From Pythium myriotylum (Eukaryota > Oomycota > Peronosporomycetes > Pythiales > Pythiaceae), in NCBI GenBank assembly GCA_023091665.1, contig JALJCQ010000017.1, forward strand, positions 2,666,001 through 2,730,000: 64,000 nt of DNA, in the 5' to 3' direction. A program made the position numbers and the translations under genes. Of this stretch, positions 50,436 to 60,932 are shown in pieces (the stretch's first letter is position 1; the number at the start of each line of letters is the position of its first letter). The notes under the pieces were generated by a model. That model was not told the origin of the DNA. It searched no databases and saw only the letters and a list, made by a program, of their open reading frames with translations.

Positions 50436-51557
50436 TTATTCATCCTGCTCGTTCTCGTTTGCGTCGGCTTCAGGTTTGACTCCCTTCTCGTCTCCCTTCT
50501 TCTCAGGCTTGGAAGATACAGGCGGCTCGATGATTGAACGCACGTTGAACTTGCGGTACTTGTGGAAACCTGTCACGACGCTCACGCCGAACGTGTTCTG
50601 AAGGGAAATCAGTATCAGTATGCGCCCTCGTGATCATTTCCAAGAGGCTCGGGACTCACTTTGAAGACCTCAACGAGGATGACGACGTTCGGCTTGCTGA
50701 GGTTCACCTTGTGCTCCTGGCCGACGAGGCCCGCGAGCATCTCGATCACGTCCTTGGACTCGAGACGAGTGCAGTTTCGACGCTTGATCTCAACCGCGTA
50801 CTGCATTCACACCAATGTGTCAGTGTCAGCAAGCACAATCCAACCCGTCGTCATCCTCTGGCTCACCTCGATGGGCGTGTCCTTGGTGGCTTCATCAGTG
50901 GTGAACTTCTCGATGAATGCCTTGATCATAGGTTCGGCGACGACCTTGATGTCGTCAGTCGTCGAGTAGCCGATCTTTTCAAGCGGTATCAAGCGGTTGA
51001 TGAACCGCGACGAGAACTCTTTCGTCTCCTCGACATCCGCGAAGATTTGGTCCACGAGCGCCACGGCTGAGATGTTCTTGTCGAGAATCTTGATCAGCAG
51101 CACGCCGCGCACGCCCGTGTCCAGCGGCGTGAAGCGGCCCGTCGTGCGGCTCTTGGCATCGGCCTTGAGCGCATCGATCTCGTCTTGGAGCTTTTGCTGC
51201 ACAGTGGTCGTCGAGGCCTCCTCCGACTCGTCCTGGACCTCGTCGGTCTCGTCTTCCTCTCCCTCCTGCTTCGGGTAGAGCTTGTCGGCCACCTCGTTGA
51301 GCAGGTTCAGCGCATCGCGCACACTCTGTCGCTCCTTCGTGCGGTCGCACGTGACGAGGATGCCGCTGCTTCCCTTGGCCGTCGACGCACAGGCGATGTG
51401 GCCCTTGTGACGTTTCTAGAGACCCATAGAGAACGAATCAGACCGTCAGAATTTCAGGATCGCTCCTCGGGCACTCGATCTGCCCACTCACGTTGTCCTG
51501 GCCGCCCGACTTCCACTGCTTCTTGCGCTTGTCGCCAGCTCCTTCGCCTCCCGCCAT
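50436..51557 (-). CDS. THUMP-domain protein (THUMPD1/TAN1)
   Basis: Exons 51557-51492, 51415-50867, 50800-50660 and 50597-50436; introns of 76, 66 and 62 nt. All junctions are phase 0, giving 305 aa. Features: KRHKGHIACASTAKGSSGILVTCDRTKER at the N-terminus, an acidic insert, then RGVLLIKI and the THUMP domain (YAVEIKRRNCTRLESKDV, VNLSKPNVVILVEVFK, NTFGVSVV). TAN1/THUMPD1 helps acetylate cytidine 12 of tRNA with the NAT10/Kre33 acetyltransferase. The charged C-tail ends ENEQDE. The assembled model is nearly identical in layout to the family. Confidence 0.9.
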
Positions 51558-51662
51558 CTTGTCGAACCTGGCCCTTACTGTCAAAAGGAGCTCTTGAGGC
51601 GTGACAGCCAACACCCCCGTATACGCGTCCTAATTGGCTATAACTGTACTACTGACAACATT

Positions 51663-52811
51663 TTATCCAATCATCTTACGGATCTCCTCCAGGATGGCTA
51701 CATTTCCACACCCACCAGCAGACTGGCGAGCAGCGAGCCTCGCCTGGAGAATCGAGTCCTTGAGCAGATAGACCACTCGCGCGTGGCCGTTTTTGTCGGC
51801 ACACATGACTGCCGTCTCGTTGTCTTTGTTGCGAGCAAAGAGGTTGGCGTTGTTGTCGATCAGCCATTGAACGACCTCGAGGTGGCCGTTCGCCGAAGCG
51901 AGCAAGAGTGCAGTCGAGCGTTCACTGCTGGTCGCGTTGATATCGACTCCTGCACCAAGCAGCAACTTCACGACGTCGAGGTGTCCCTTCGTCGCGGCGA
52001 GTGCGAGAGAGAGGTTGGCTCGGTCTCGAATGTGGCCGTCGAGTGGTCCAGTGGCGAGCAGTCTCTCAACAACACCTGCATGGCCACGCCACGCAGCAAG
52101 CGTCAGTGGCGAGTTGCCCCCTGCCTTTGCGCAGTGGGCACTCGCACCACCAGCGAGGAGCTTCTCGACTGTGCCTGTAAACCCTATCCACGACGCCAGC
52201 AGCAGCGGTGTGTTCCCATTCTTGTTGGCGTGGTTGACGTCGGCGTTGAAAGGGAGCAGTTGCGAGACGATCTCGGCGTAGCCTTGTCCGCATGCGAGAG
52301 TGAGCGGCGTGTCGTCCTTGTCGTTGGTGTAATTCGGGTCGGCGCCGCAAAGTAAAAGCTGCGTGGCGATGTGTGTGTGGCCGAGCGAAGCCGCGAGTGT
52401 CAGCGGCGTCGAGTATGCCTTGTTCGCGTGGTTGGCATCGGCGCCATATCCAAGTAGGATCGCGACCACGTCGCGATGCCCCGCATACGCGGCCACGGTC
52501 AACGGCGAGTCCCACGCTCGATTCATATGGTTGACGTCCGCGCCGCTCGCCAAGAGCTCTTCTACGATCTCGAAGTGGCCGTGGTCCGAGGCCAAGATCA
52601 GCGGCGTATCGTGTTGGGCATTCGCGTGATTGACACGCGCACCGGCCGCGAGCAGCTTCCGGAGAAGACCGAGGTCGTTCACGGTCGCCGCGAGCGTCAG
52701 CGCCGTGTCGCCGTCGAGATCTTCGTGGTTCACGTCCGCGCCGAGCGCGAGCGCGGCCTCGACGGCCACGACGTCGCCGGCGCGCGCCACCTCGAGCAGC
52801 GCCCTCGTCAT
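51663..52811 (-). CDS. Ankyrin-repeat protein, 382 aa
   Basis: Intronless, ATG 52811. Ankyrin repeats fill the protein, about ten, with regular units such as ELLASGADVNHMNRAWDSPL, LLGYGADANHANKAYSTPL and QLLPFNADVNHANKNGNTPL. No other domain. Similar in length and composition to the protein at 756. Unknown partner; the repeats predict protein binding. Confidence 0.9.
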   Translation of the reverse strand: MTRALLEVARAGDVVAVEAALALGADVNHEDLDGDTALTLAATVNDLGLLRKLLAAGARVNHANAQHDTPLILASDHGHFEIVEELLASGADVNHMNRAWDSPLTVAAYAGHRDVVAILLGYGADANHANKAYSTPLTLAASLGHTHIATQLLLCGADPNYTNDKDDTPLTLACGQGYAEIVSQLLPFNADVNHANKNGNTPLLLASWIGFTGTVEKLLAGGASAHCAKAGGNSPLTLAAWRGHAGVVERLLATGPLDGHIRDRANLSLALAATKGHLDVVKLLLGAGVDINATSSERSTALLLASANGHLEVVQWLIDNNANLFARNKDNETAVMCADKNGHARVVYLLKDSILQARLAARQSAGGCGNVAILEEIRKMIG

Positions 52812-53044
52812 TCTCGTTCTCAGAAAGTCCAGCGCATCTGAGTCAGGAGGTCTTTCTCAGACGAAGGTCTTCGTTCGCTTTTCAGCCAATGCAAAGGGAG
52901 TATACGTTCTCGGGAAGATTTTATACGTTGGAAGGAATGATATTCAACCAATCAAATGCATACTTAACACTCATAGATGGCTACACTATTACACGACACT
53001 TGCGAACACCGACTTCTACGGACACACACGCCCACGCAGTCGAC

Positions 53045-55099
53045 TCAACTGCCATCTACACCACGAGGACTTGCGTTGCCAACGTGAGATCTCCGCACGT
53101 TTTCTGTGTGAGGCGCCTTCGCCTTCTTCGTCTTCGCCTGCCTGCCAATCACCAAGATCTCTTCCAGACGAGTACGCATTTCCGCTGCCGACGGCCGACG
53201 CGATGGGTTCTGGTGCCAGCCTGCCTTGACGAGCGAGCGCAGCTTGTCGGTCGCGACCGTGTTGCTACCGAATGCGGTGAGCTCGTCGAGCTTGAAAGGC
53301 CGTTTGCCCTGCTTGGTGACGGCATTCATGATGAACTGCGGCGTCTCAAACTCCCACGGCTGCGACTCGGTGAGGATCTCAGTCAGAAGCACAGTGAATG
53401 AAAACACGTCGCTCTTCTTCCAGGCATCGGTCTCGTTGAAAGAGAGCTTTCCCTCAAAGACCTCGGGAGCCGCGTAGGCTGGAGTGAGTCCAAGCACAGC
53501 TATGCTACTCATTCCACCCGTCAGCTGGGATTGCTGGGTTGTGAGCATCGAGTTCTTGAAGCAGGCGAGGCCAAAGTCCGCAAGCTTGGCTGTCTTTCGG
53601 TCCAGCGAGAGGAGAATGTTGTGTGGCTTGATATCTCGGTGAGTGATGTCTTGTGAGTGGATATACTCGACGGCTTGGATTACCTGGACCAGCAGTCGTA
53701 GGCGATCTTCTTCGTTCAGCGAGAAAGTGTCATCGCGATGGAGCGCAAACGCCAAGTCGCCACCACCCATGAGTTCCATGATGATCCCGTACGACTGCCT
53801 GCTGGTGCCGCTAGACAGCACCGTATAACCAAGTACGCGCAGCACGTTCTCATGGTTCGACGCTTTCAGCATTGCGAGCATCTCTTTTTCAAGTTTCTTC
53901 TTGCTCTTGGAACGCACACCGTCGAGGACTTTGACAGCCACCGGGATCGACTTGTCAACCATCGCAGCGTATACAGCGCCACATGCACCACCTCCAATAC
54001 GCGTGCTATCTTCGAGCGACAGGTCAAGGCGCTCCGGCTGAATGAGTTCACACGCCTCCAGTCTGTCCACGTCTTGGTCAGGCCAGTCCTGGGCTTGTCC
54101 GTGTGCGTCGACAAAATCTTGGCGATTGTAGTTGCCTTCCTCCCACTCGAGCTGGCGTGCCACTCGGCTCCATTCGTCGCGTTCGTCCACCGGCATACCA
54201 CCAAACCCTTGCATCATCGCGATCTCCATCAGCATTTCTTCGATCTGGCGCCGGATTCGTTCGGCCAGTGGAGCATCTGATGCCTTCGGCTTCAGATCGG
54301 CCTGGCGCTGTTCCGCTAGCTGCTCGCCGCGGTAAATCTGTGCGAGTTCTGCTGCGCTGAGCTTCTCCTCCGGATGGTCTTTCTTGTATTGCTTCTGGAA
54401 CTCGTTGAATGCGTTCTGCTTGCGTGGCGATTTGGATGACTTATCCCTTCCACTTGTCTTGGCAGCGCCAGACTTCTGCGTCTCCTGCTTGTAAAGCAGT
54501 GACAGCTGTCGCTTTGAGAGGCCCTGGCCTGCGTGCTCGCGCTGGAATTCGTTCCACGCATTAGAGGCCGTCTTAGCGGTGGGAGTCTTCGCGGTGGCTG
54601 CGGTCGATCTTGCCGGGTTTGAGCCTCGGGCCTTCGACGCCTGGTAACCAGCTGAGAGCTCAGCCACTGACAAGCCTTTACCAGCATGCTCGCGGCGGTA
54701 CTCGTTCCACGCGTTGGTCGACGTGGAGGCCGACGATGGACGAGTCGACGAAGCCTTTGTTGACGCGACCGAACCAGTTGTGCTCGGGGTTACAGCCGAC
54801 ACCCAAGATGAGGAAGAGCTGCTACCCTTGGACGCTTGGTACCCGGCAGATATCTGCGCGCGTGTCAGGCCTTGACCGGCATGGGCCTGCTGGTACGCAT
54901 TCCATGAGGATTGAGTAGGTGCTGATTTGACTGGCGCCGAGTAGGAGGTAGCGCTATACGAACTCCCGCTGCTGTACGAGCTGCCTCCTCCGCTACTGCT
55001 TGAGCTGGAGCTGTTGGAGGCGTGGTACATAGCCGACATTTGGGACGAAGAGTACCCCATGCCAGCATGGGCCGATTGGAACGCGTTCCACTTGCTCAT
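53045..55099 (-). CDS. Protein kinase with five N-terminal WN-AG repeats
   Basis: 684 aa from ATG 55099; the frame is open for 83 more codons upstream without ATG. N-terminal part: five copies of a 25-residue unit, WNxFxxxHAGxGxSxxQxSxxY, at about 4-28, 66-90, 131-155, 182-206 and 231-258, separated by Ser/Thr-rich linkers. Then a linker with DERDEWSRVARQLEW. From about 370 a complete Ser/Thr kinase domain: GGGACGAVY, VAVKVLD, HRDIKPHN, DFGLACF, APE and the C-lobe Arg. The fold looks TKL/RIPK-like. The repeat recalls the first helices of an HMG box, which is inference. Confidence 0.87.
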   Translation of the reverse strand: MSKWNAFQSAHAGMGYSSSQMSAMYHASNSSSSSSSGGGSSYSSGSSYSATSYSAPVKSAPTQSSWNAYQQAHAGQGLTRAQISAGYQASKGSSSSSSWVSAVTPSTTGSVASTKASSTRPSSASTSTNAWNEYRREHAGKGLSVAELSAGYQASKARGSNPARSTAATAKTPTAKTASNAWNEFQREHAGQGLSKRQLSLLYKQETQKSGAAKTSGRDKSSKSPRKQNAFNEFQKQYKKDHPEEKLSAAELAQIYRGEQLAEQRQADLKPKASDAPLAERIRRQIEEMLMEIAMMQGFGGMPVDERDEWSRVARQLEWEEGNYNRQDFVDAHGQAQDWPDQDVDRLEACELIQPERLDLSLEDSTRIGGGACGAVYAAMVDKSIPVAVKVLDGVRSKSKKKLEKEMLAMLKASNHENVLRVLGYTVLSSGTSRQSYGIIMELMGGGDLAFALHRDDTFSLNEEDRLRLLVQVIQAVEYIHSQDITHRDIKPHNILLSLDRKTAKLADFGLACFKNSMLTTQQSQLTGGMSSIAVLGLTPAYAAPEVFEGKLSFNETDAWKKSDVFSFTVLLTEILTESQPWEFETPQFIMNAVTKQGKRPFKLDELTAFGSNTVATDKLRSLVKAGWHQNPSRRPSAAEMRTRLEEILVIGRQAKTKKAKAPHTENVRRSHVGNASPRGVDGS

Positions 55100-55477
55100 T
55101 TTGCTGCGCCGTGGAGGGGCGTGGCTTGCTGAGTTAGATTGCGAGGTTTGTCTGGGCTTGGTCGCTGATTTTGAAATGAGTGTCGACAACGAATTCACGA
55201 GCTGGTGCGTCGCGTCCTCCACAGCTGGTCCTGCAACAGCAACGAGAGGACGCGACCAAGACGACCTGTTGCTGCTGCTTCGTCCTCGAGTGTGAACTAA
55301 TCCAACTGGTTTACAAAGCCAGGAAAACAAGCCTTTGAAACTAGTCACGGATTCGAGTCGCGAAGAGAAAAACAGAGTTTGGACAACAGATACGGCTTTT
55401 TATGGAAGACCAGACAACGAAGTACCCCGAGAAGAAGAAACTAGCGTGACATTTGAAGATTTAGCTGTATGTGATAT
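55100..55477. other. Upstream of kinase gene
   Basis: 378 bp. The upstream extension of the kinase frame is in the first half. No other signal. Confidence 0.4.
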
Positions 55478-57040
55478 CTACATCCATGTGTCGCATTTGC
55501 CTTTGCTGTTGAGCCACATACACTCGTAGGTATCCTTGCACTCTTGCTCGCCCATATTGCTGCAATCTGGCAGTGTTGGTGCTGGTGTAGGCGCCGGGGT
55601 TGGGGCGCGAACGCCCTTGATAGCGCTGAGCACGTTGATGCGGCCGTGGCCATAGAGGTTGTTCGGGAACACGTCGTCAGCGGAGTCGCCGCAAGTCTGT
55701 CCAAAGCTCTGAAGCGTTGCTTGGTCCGTCGTTGAGATCAGGAGTTCGCGCACCTTGTCGTACGTGATCTCGGGCTGCGCCGCGACAAGTAGCGCAATGG
55801 CACCGGCAACGTGTGGTGAGGCCATGGATGTGCCGGTGTTAAGAATGTATTCATTGTCGTTTTCCCACGACGCTGAGTAGATATCCACACCCGGCGCAGA
55901 GACCTCAGGCTTCAAAATTCCATCGACTGTGGGTCCACGGCTCGAGAACCAGCCCAAGGCGTCCGAGTTATCGGTCGCACCGACGCTGATCACGTTGGGG
56001 GAGTCACCCGGCGAGATGGCTGAGCTGCAGAATGGACCAGCGTTACCAAGACCGAAGACCGGGATGATACCAGCCTGGTGCCACGTCGCGATAGCGGCGT
56101 CGAAGGTCTTGTCACCCTTGCCGTTACCATACGAGTTGTTCACGATCCGCGGTGCCTTCGAGCAGTCAGAGTTCTGGCCCTTGGGGTCCGTAGGACACGT
56201 CATGAACTGCATGCAAGCAAGCAGGTCGGAATCGTAACAGTTTCGCCCCCGGCACCCCTTACACATAATCCACTGCGCCTCAGGGGCCACACCGATACCA
56301 AACCCTCCGGCGATCGTGCCAGTCACATGGGACCCATGACCTTGCGAGTCGTACGGCTCGGCCGTCTGCTGCTCGGGATCGAACCAGCCGTGGTCGCGGC
56401 GGAATGAGTGGGCTAATGCCTCGTGGGTCGCACGCACACCCGTGTCGATGACACCGACGACGACGCCACTTCCCTTGTTGCCCGTGGCCCAGACGTCGGT
56501 CGCTTGGATCTGAGAGACGCCCCACTCGGCCTTGACTGGCGTTGTCGCGGTCGTGCTCGCGGTCGCGGTCGCGGTCGAGTTGGAGCTCTCGCCCTGGACC
56601 GACGAGACGGACGCCGGCAGCGGACGCACCTGTTCCTCGACGATCGAGTCAACTCCAGGCATCGCAGCGAGCTTCATCACGAGATCGAAGGTGGCCCCGC
56701 GGAAGTAGACCTGGTTCGAGACCCAGAAGCTCTTGACCTCTTCGGCGAGCGAGGACGCCGACTCGTGGGCCAGCAGCTTGGTGATCTCGGCCTGCGAGCT
56801 CTGTGCGTGCTGCTTGAGCTTGGTGACCATATCGTTGAGCATGTCGCCGCGTGTCGCGAAGGACTGCAGGCGGCGCTGGGTGTCGGCAAGAACACGCACC
56901 GGCGAGTCGCGCATGGTCACGATGAGGTTGACAGTGCCCTGTTGGCGCAGTGTGCGGTGCACGCCGCTATCGACACGAGGAGCGGCATGGACGACACTGA
57001 GGGCTGTAGCGATCGCGGAGAGGACGGCGACGATCTTCAT
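55478..57040 (-). CDS. Secreted subtilisin-like serine protease (S8)
   Basis: 520 aa from ATG 57040; a longer frame upstream (57214) lacks a better start. Residues 1-19 are a signal peptide (MKIVAVLSAIATALSVVHA). A prodomain follows to about 185, with a Thr/Ala-rich linker. Catalytic triad: Asp in GVIDTGVRATHE (about 199), His in GHGSHVTGTIAGG (about 235) and Ser in GTSMASPHVAGAIALL (about 405), with the oxyanion Asn in GLGNAGP (about 333). A Pro/Thr stalk (PAPTPAPT) and a short Cys-rich tail (CSNMGEQECKDTYECMW) end it. Oomycetes secrete such enzymes in nutrition and host interaction; that role is inference. Confidence 0.94.
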   Translation of the reverse strand: MKIVAVLSAIATALSVVHAAPRVDSGVHRTLRQQGTVNLIVTMRDSPVRVLADTQRRLQSFATRGDMLNDMVTKLKQHAQSSQAEITKLLAHESASSLAEEVKSFWVSNQVYFRGATFDLVMKLAAMPGVDSIVEEQVRPLPASVSSVQGESSNSTATATASTTATTPVKAEWGVSQIQATDVWATGNKGSGVVVGVIDTGVRATHEALAHSFRRDHGWFDPEQQTAEPYDSQGHGSHVTGTIAGGFGIGVAPEAQWIMCKGCRGRNCYDSDLLACMQFMTCPTDPKGQNSDCSKAPRIVNNSYGNGKGDKTFDAAIATWHQAGIIPVFGLGNAGPFCSSAISPGDSPNVISVGATDNSDALGWFSSRGPTVDGILKPEVSAPGVDIYSASWENDNEYILNTGTSMASPHVAGAIALLVAAQPEITYDKVRELLISTTDQATLQSFGQTCGDSADDVFPNNLYGHGRINVLSAIKGVRAPTPAPTPAPTLPDCSNMGEQECKDTYECMWLNSKGKCDTWM

Positions 57041-57738
57041 GATGTGGAGTTGGAGTGGAATACAGCGACGCTTGTGTGCTGTGGATCGAAATGTGGAATG
57101 GTGGATCGCACGGATCGACTCGGAGGTGAGGTGAGGGGAGGTGATGTTTGGTGGGGGCTCTGCTTCGACGAGTGGACGAAGCAAGCGGTCCAGAATGTGG
57201 TCGACGTTCCACAAATCCCATTGCTTACGCGAGTTCCATTGGGTGACAAGGTGTCACGGAGTGTGGGAATCAGTCATGACGAGTGAACTGTCTCCTGTCC
57301 CTTCGGGACAGCCTCACCGCGAGCTGTCTTCGTTCAAACAGTCAATCTCAATTGAAGTCTACTGGCACACTGTATGTACTGGCTCGCTTATGGAGAAGCG
57401 CCTTTTGAGGTGGTGCCTTGTCTGAAGTAGGTGAGACCTTCAGGGAAGAGGTCGGCGATTTCGAAATGTACTGCGATCGGTCAGACGTTTGGGCGAGAGC
57501 GGGTAAGGCATCATGACGCTGGAGGAAAAACTAGCAATGGAATTTGTGTCATCGTGACTGAGTTGGCTGAGTCCTTGTGTCTATGCAGGCCAACCTCAGA
57601 TATGCGGATCAGCACCAAGAACGTTTCGTGCAAAACAACGAGCGCTTGATCTGAGAACGAGGTCTCATCGGTACGGTGCGGGATTTTGCGCCATCTCCAG
57701 ATGACTTGGAGAACGACGGAGGGAGGAAGTGTTGCTCT

Positions 57739-57782
57739 GTTCATCCGCCACCGCTGCTTGGTCGCGTCGGTGGCGGATGAAC
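57739..57782. repeat. Perfect 15-bp inverted repeat hairpin
   Basis: GTTCATCCGCCACCG at 57739-57753 and its exact complement at 57768-57782, loop 14 nt. It could be a terminator-like or MITE end structure. The core GGCGGATGAAC occurs once more inside the Crypton gene at about 59171. Confidence 0.85.
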
Positions 57783-58358
57783 GGAGCGTCCTGATAGTCC
57801 CCCACACATTTTTGGGAGGGCCAGATGGCTGGAGAATCGCCTTAGTTGGGACTAGAGTGGGACTCATAGAATTAGCTACGCGGACTTTGGGTGTTATAGT
57901 CGTTGTTACTACCTACTCGTGGATTATAAATCCGGGACAACTGGTTACCGTGATAAGCAGGACTTGGACATCAACAGTACAGTACATCTGGGTACTTGTC
58001 ACACAGCATACTCCACTATTGAGGCCCGTCACCCACGCATTGGCGCACGGGCAAATGGGTTCGAAGCCATTCATTCTGCGAGACGAGGTATACAAGTTCG
58101 TTGGTGATGATGATGATGCAAGTGAAGTCTTTTGAGTTCAACATGGACAATTTCGCTGGACTTGATCTACAAAATAGTTTCGGAATGACGATGGAGAACC
58201 ACGTCATGGACAAACCCGCCACGTTTTCCTCGGGTAGTGAGGAGGCATCCGAAAAATAACGAGCAAAGCGAACTCGAACAAACTACTGTTGCCTAGTCCC
58301 CCACTTTGAGCTCATCCGGAGAAGATTCAGCGAGTCGGCAAACCAAGGGCAAACCAAA

Positions 58359-58385
58359 GGATTTTCGGTCGGCGACCGAAAATCC
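58359..58385. repeat. 27-nt palindrome near ACCGGTATA repeats
   Basis: GGATTTTCGGTCG (58359-58371) and its exact complement (58373-58385) flank one base. Just beyond, ACCGGTA-type words recur at about 58391, 58432 and 58533, in tandem with AT-rich spacers. The combination resembles a transposon end, but no partner was found. Confidence 0.75.
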
Positions 58386-58608
58386 GTTTTAACCGGTAGA
58401 ACCACATTAAATTCCGGTGTATCGGTATTGTACCGGTATACTCCGTTTGTATAATATTGAAAGTTTGTTGAAATTTTCCGTAAACTTGAAATGATGTATT
58501 TTTGGATTTTGCATCCTCAATATCGATATATACCGGTATATCTGCATAGTGGCATTCAGAAAAGTGGTGTCGGGATTTCCTTTGAGAACTGTCAAAATAT
58601 CCGCCAGC

Positions 58609-60727
58609 TGTGCAACCCACTGTGCTACGTGATTTGATTGGTTAATAATGCAGTTGGATTCAAACAGTCAGAGACGGATGGCCACCATGTCCACGATCTC
58701 GACGAAGGGATGCGAGAATTGCTGTCACGGACGTCTGGTTGCCATACGCCGCGTAGACTTTGTCAATGGCAACATCGCTGGTGAAGCCGGCACGAACTAG
58801 ACCGGAGACTGTGTCCCAGAAGACCTTCCGGCGTGAGTATGCAAACTTGTTTGCACCTCGTTCGCTCGATGTGTAGTCCTTTGCCGGCTTTTGGCCGTTC
58901 AAGCCAAACTCATACTCGTGCCACAGTTCGTACAGATTGCTTGGGCGCCGAGACAGTCTCGACGGCGGATGAGCTGGTTCATGGGCGCCGTCAGTAGACA
59001 GGTGCTGGACTGGACGTGCCACTGGCTGAAGTGCAATCCGCTTCAGCACTTGATGTGTGCGCTGGTGTTGGCGCTGCATCTCCATCTTGATGCGGAGAAG
59101 CTCGTTCATCACGTCTGTCATTTGGCGCTTCAGACTGAAAAACTGCGCGTGCAGCGCCGTGACCTCTCTGGCGGATGAACTGATTCCTCCCGCGATCTCT
59201 GTGCATGCGACATCATCGACACTCACGTAGCTCGATCAGCTGGAGTTGGTCGCCTTGTCCAGCAACGTGAAGTGGTACACGTTCGATAGGATTCAGGCTT
59301 GGATTGCCACCATGACGGATGTATGAGCTACGAACGCGCTCAGCAAGAGATGCAGGCAGTACTTCAAACTCGAAGCTGGCCTGTGGTAGAAGAGAAGCCC
59401 ACAGCAACGTCCGCACCAACGTCTTGGCAACACGATCGCCCAGCACTGCTTGTGTGCTTGGCCCGACGCACTCCACGAGGAACTGGTCTGTGACGCTCTG
59501 AATACCGCTCTTGAGTTTGTAGCAGCACGGTCCGAGCGGACCAGCGAGCGCACTCGCAGCAACAGCATCTGGATAGGGTAGTGTGTTGTCAATATAGATG
59601 TCGACAACTGCCTTTCGGGTGCGCCAACGACCTCGACGGTTGATGTACTCTCGTGGAACCCCACAGCGTGATGCGTACGTTGCCGCTCCCTTGCGTAGAC
59701 TGTGTGTCCCTATCCCACCACTCTTGGCACTCTGGAAACGATCATCCTTAAGTAAACCACTGAGTACCCGACGTACTACTCGATCTCCATCGTTGGGATT
59801 TCCAAATACAAAATCAGAGCTAGCAATGCTCGCCGTCGTCTCGATGTAGATAGCGAGATTGAGTAGCGGGCAGACGCGGGGATCAAGACTTCCGAACACA
59901 ATCTGCGTCGGAGCATCACGTTCTTCAGTGATATTCTTGGACCAGCGCATTTGACACGTAATTGTGCCACTGTCGTTCTGACTCGGGGATAGGTTAGCGA
60001 ACTTGAGCTTGATCATGCCGTCGATCCGCGCCATAAGATGCCATTGCATTGTAAGAACGCTTGAGACTTTGTAGCGAATGCACGGCTTGGAAGTTGGATC
60101 GTGAAGCAAGGTGAGCATGGACATAAATTCATCATACTCGATCGGTCGCCTGGTTGACGACGGCGCTCCTTCCTTCCGCACCTCTGATTTTTTTATCTTC
60201 TTGATCAATTTGTTCACTTCATCAGAGCGGGTTGGGTTGCCTTCCTGTCGCACCGAATCCCATGCCACTCGTTGACGCGGCATGAACGATGAAATGGCCT
60301 TCTTCGCGAACTCAATCGTGGAAGCACGAGCGTGAACGGGCTTCATCGACTCGTCCGGTGATGGCGAATGGTACGCGCGGTAATTGAACCACTTGAATAG
60401 ATCATCGGGAATGATAGAGAGCAGCTGCGCTTGCGTGAATACCGAGTCCTTGTCGTACCGCTTTCCATCCCGGTACGACATGAACTGGACGAGGCAGGAC
60501 TTGTATCGATGCGGATCCATTTTCTCGGCGCGGCGATTTGTGCAACCCGCTGTGCGCGTGTTGTATAGCGCGCGGTTGCAATCCGTGGCGCAGAATCACA
60601 CGCTCGACGCAACGAAAGTTGCAACCCGAACTGCACTTCAGAGCACAGTTCAAGCACAACCACGTGTTGGTACCGTGACCACAGCCAATCAAATCGCCGG
60701 ATTTTCAGAAATACAACCTTGGTTGCA
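58609..60727. mobile_element. Putative Crypton element with flanking repeats
   Basis: A 17-bp direct repeat, TGTGCAACCCACTGTGC at 58609-58625 and TGTGCAACCCGCTGTGC at 60539-60555, flanks the recombinase gene. TGCAACC or GGTTGCA words sit at 58611, 60541, 60574, 60619 and 60721. An 11-bp inverted pair, GATTTGATTGG at 58631 and CCAATCAAATC at 60685, lies nearby. Exact ends are uncertain. Confidence 0.6.
58660..60520 (-). CDS. Crypton-type tyrosine recombinase
   Basis: Frame 1 (60520-59213, 435 aa from ATG) holds the recombinase: Arg in MARIDGMIKL, THSLRKGAATYASRCG (H-x-x-R box) and the Tyr in RRGRWRTRKAVVDIYIDN, the R-H-R-Y set of tyrosine recombinases. Frame 2 (59226-58660) adds a coiled coil and YELWHEYEFGLNGQKPAKD, a GCR1_C-like DNA-binding domain. 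That order is the Crypton layout. The frames meet at 59213-59226, where GTGAGT begins at 59226. Using the acceptor that ends at 59166 gives a 61-nt phase-1 intron, and joins the two frames into one coiled coil. Cryptons insert through a circular intermediate without a DDE enzyme. Promoter and copy number not known. Confidence 0.9.
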
Positions 60728-60932
60728 AATGGCCGGTAGTGTTACAGTATATGATTCCATATGGTGTGTACAACACTATTTTTCATGGTTTGTCCATTTC
60801 CATCGTCCATGTCTTTCCATGACGTAAGAAAGAAAACGAGGTTATTTCGCCCTAAACCTCGCAGCTGCGACGTGGGGGGAAAATAACGACCCCAACCAAA
60901 ACGATCCAACATCCAGCCAAGCGTCGGCGAAA
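60521..60932. other. Gene-free stretch between Crypton and next exon
   Basis: Holds four of the TGCAACC-type words and the AT-rich part up to 60845. Presumably the recombinase promoter. No coding signal. Confidence 0.5.

Larger units (their letters stand above)
57041..58658. other. Repeat-rich stretch without a recognised gene
   Basis: About 1.6 kb, with frames of up to 149 codons (57686-58135) but no domain I can name. It carries a perfect hairpin (57739-57782), a 27-nt palindrome (58359-58385), repeated ACCGGTATA-like pieces (58391-58545) and the flanking repeat of the Crypton. AT content is higher than in the genes around it. Confidence 0.55.

Noticed and set aside
59213..59226. Programmed frameshift in the Crypton
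   Set aside because: No slippery site and stem were seen at the joint, while a GTGAGT donor starts there; an intron is the simpler reading.
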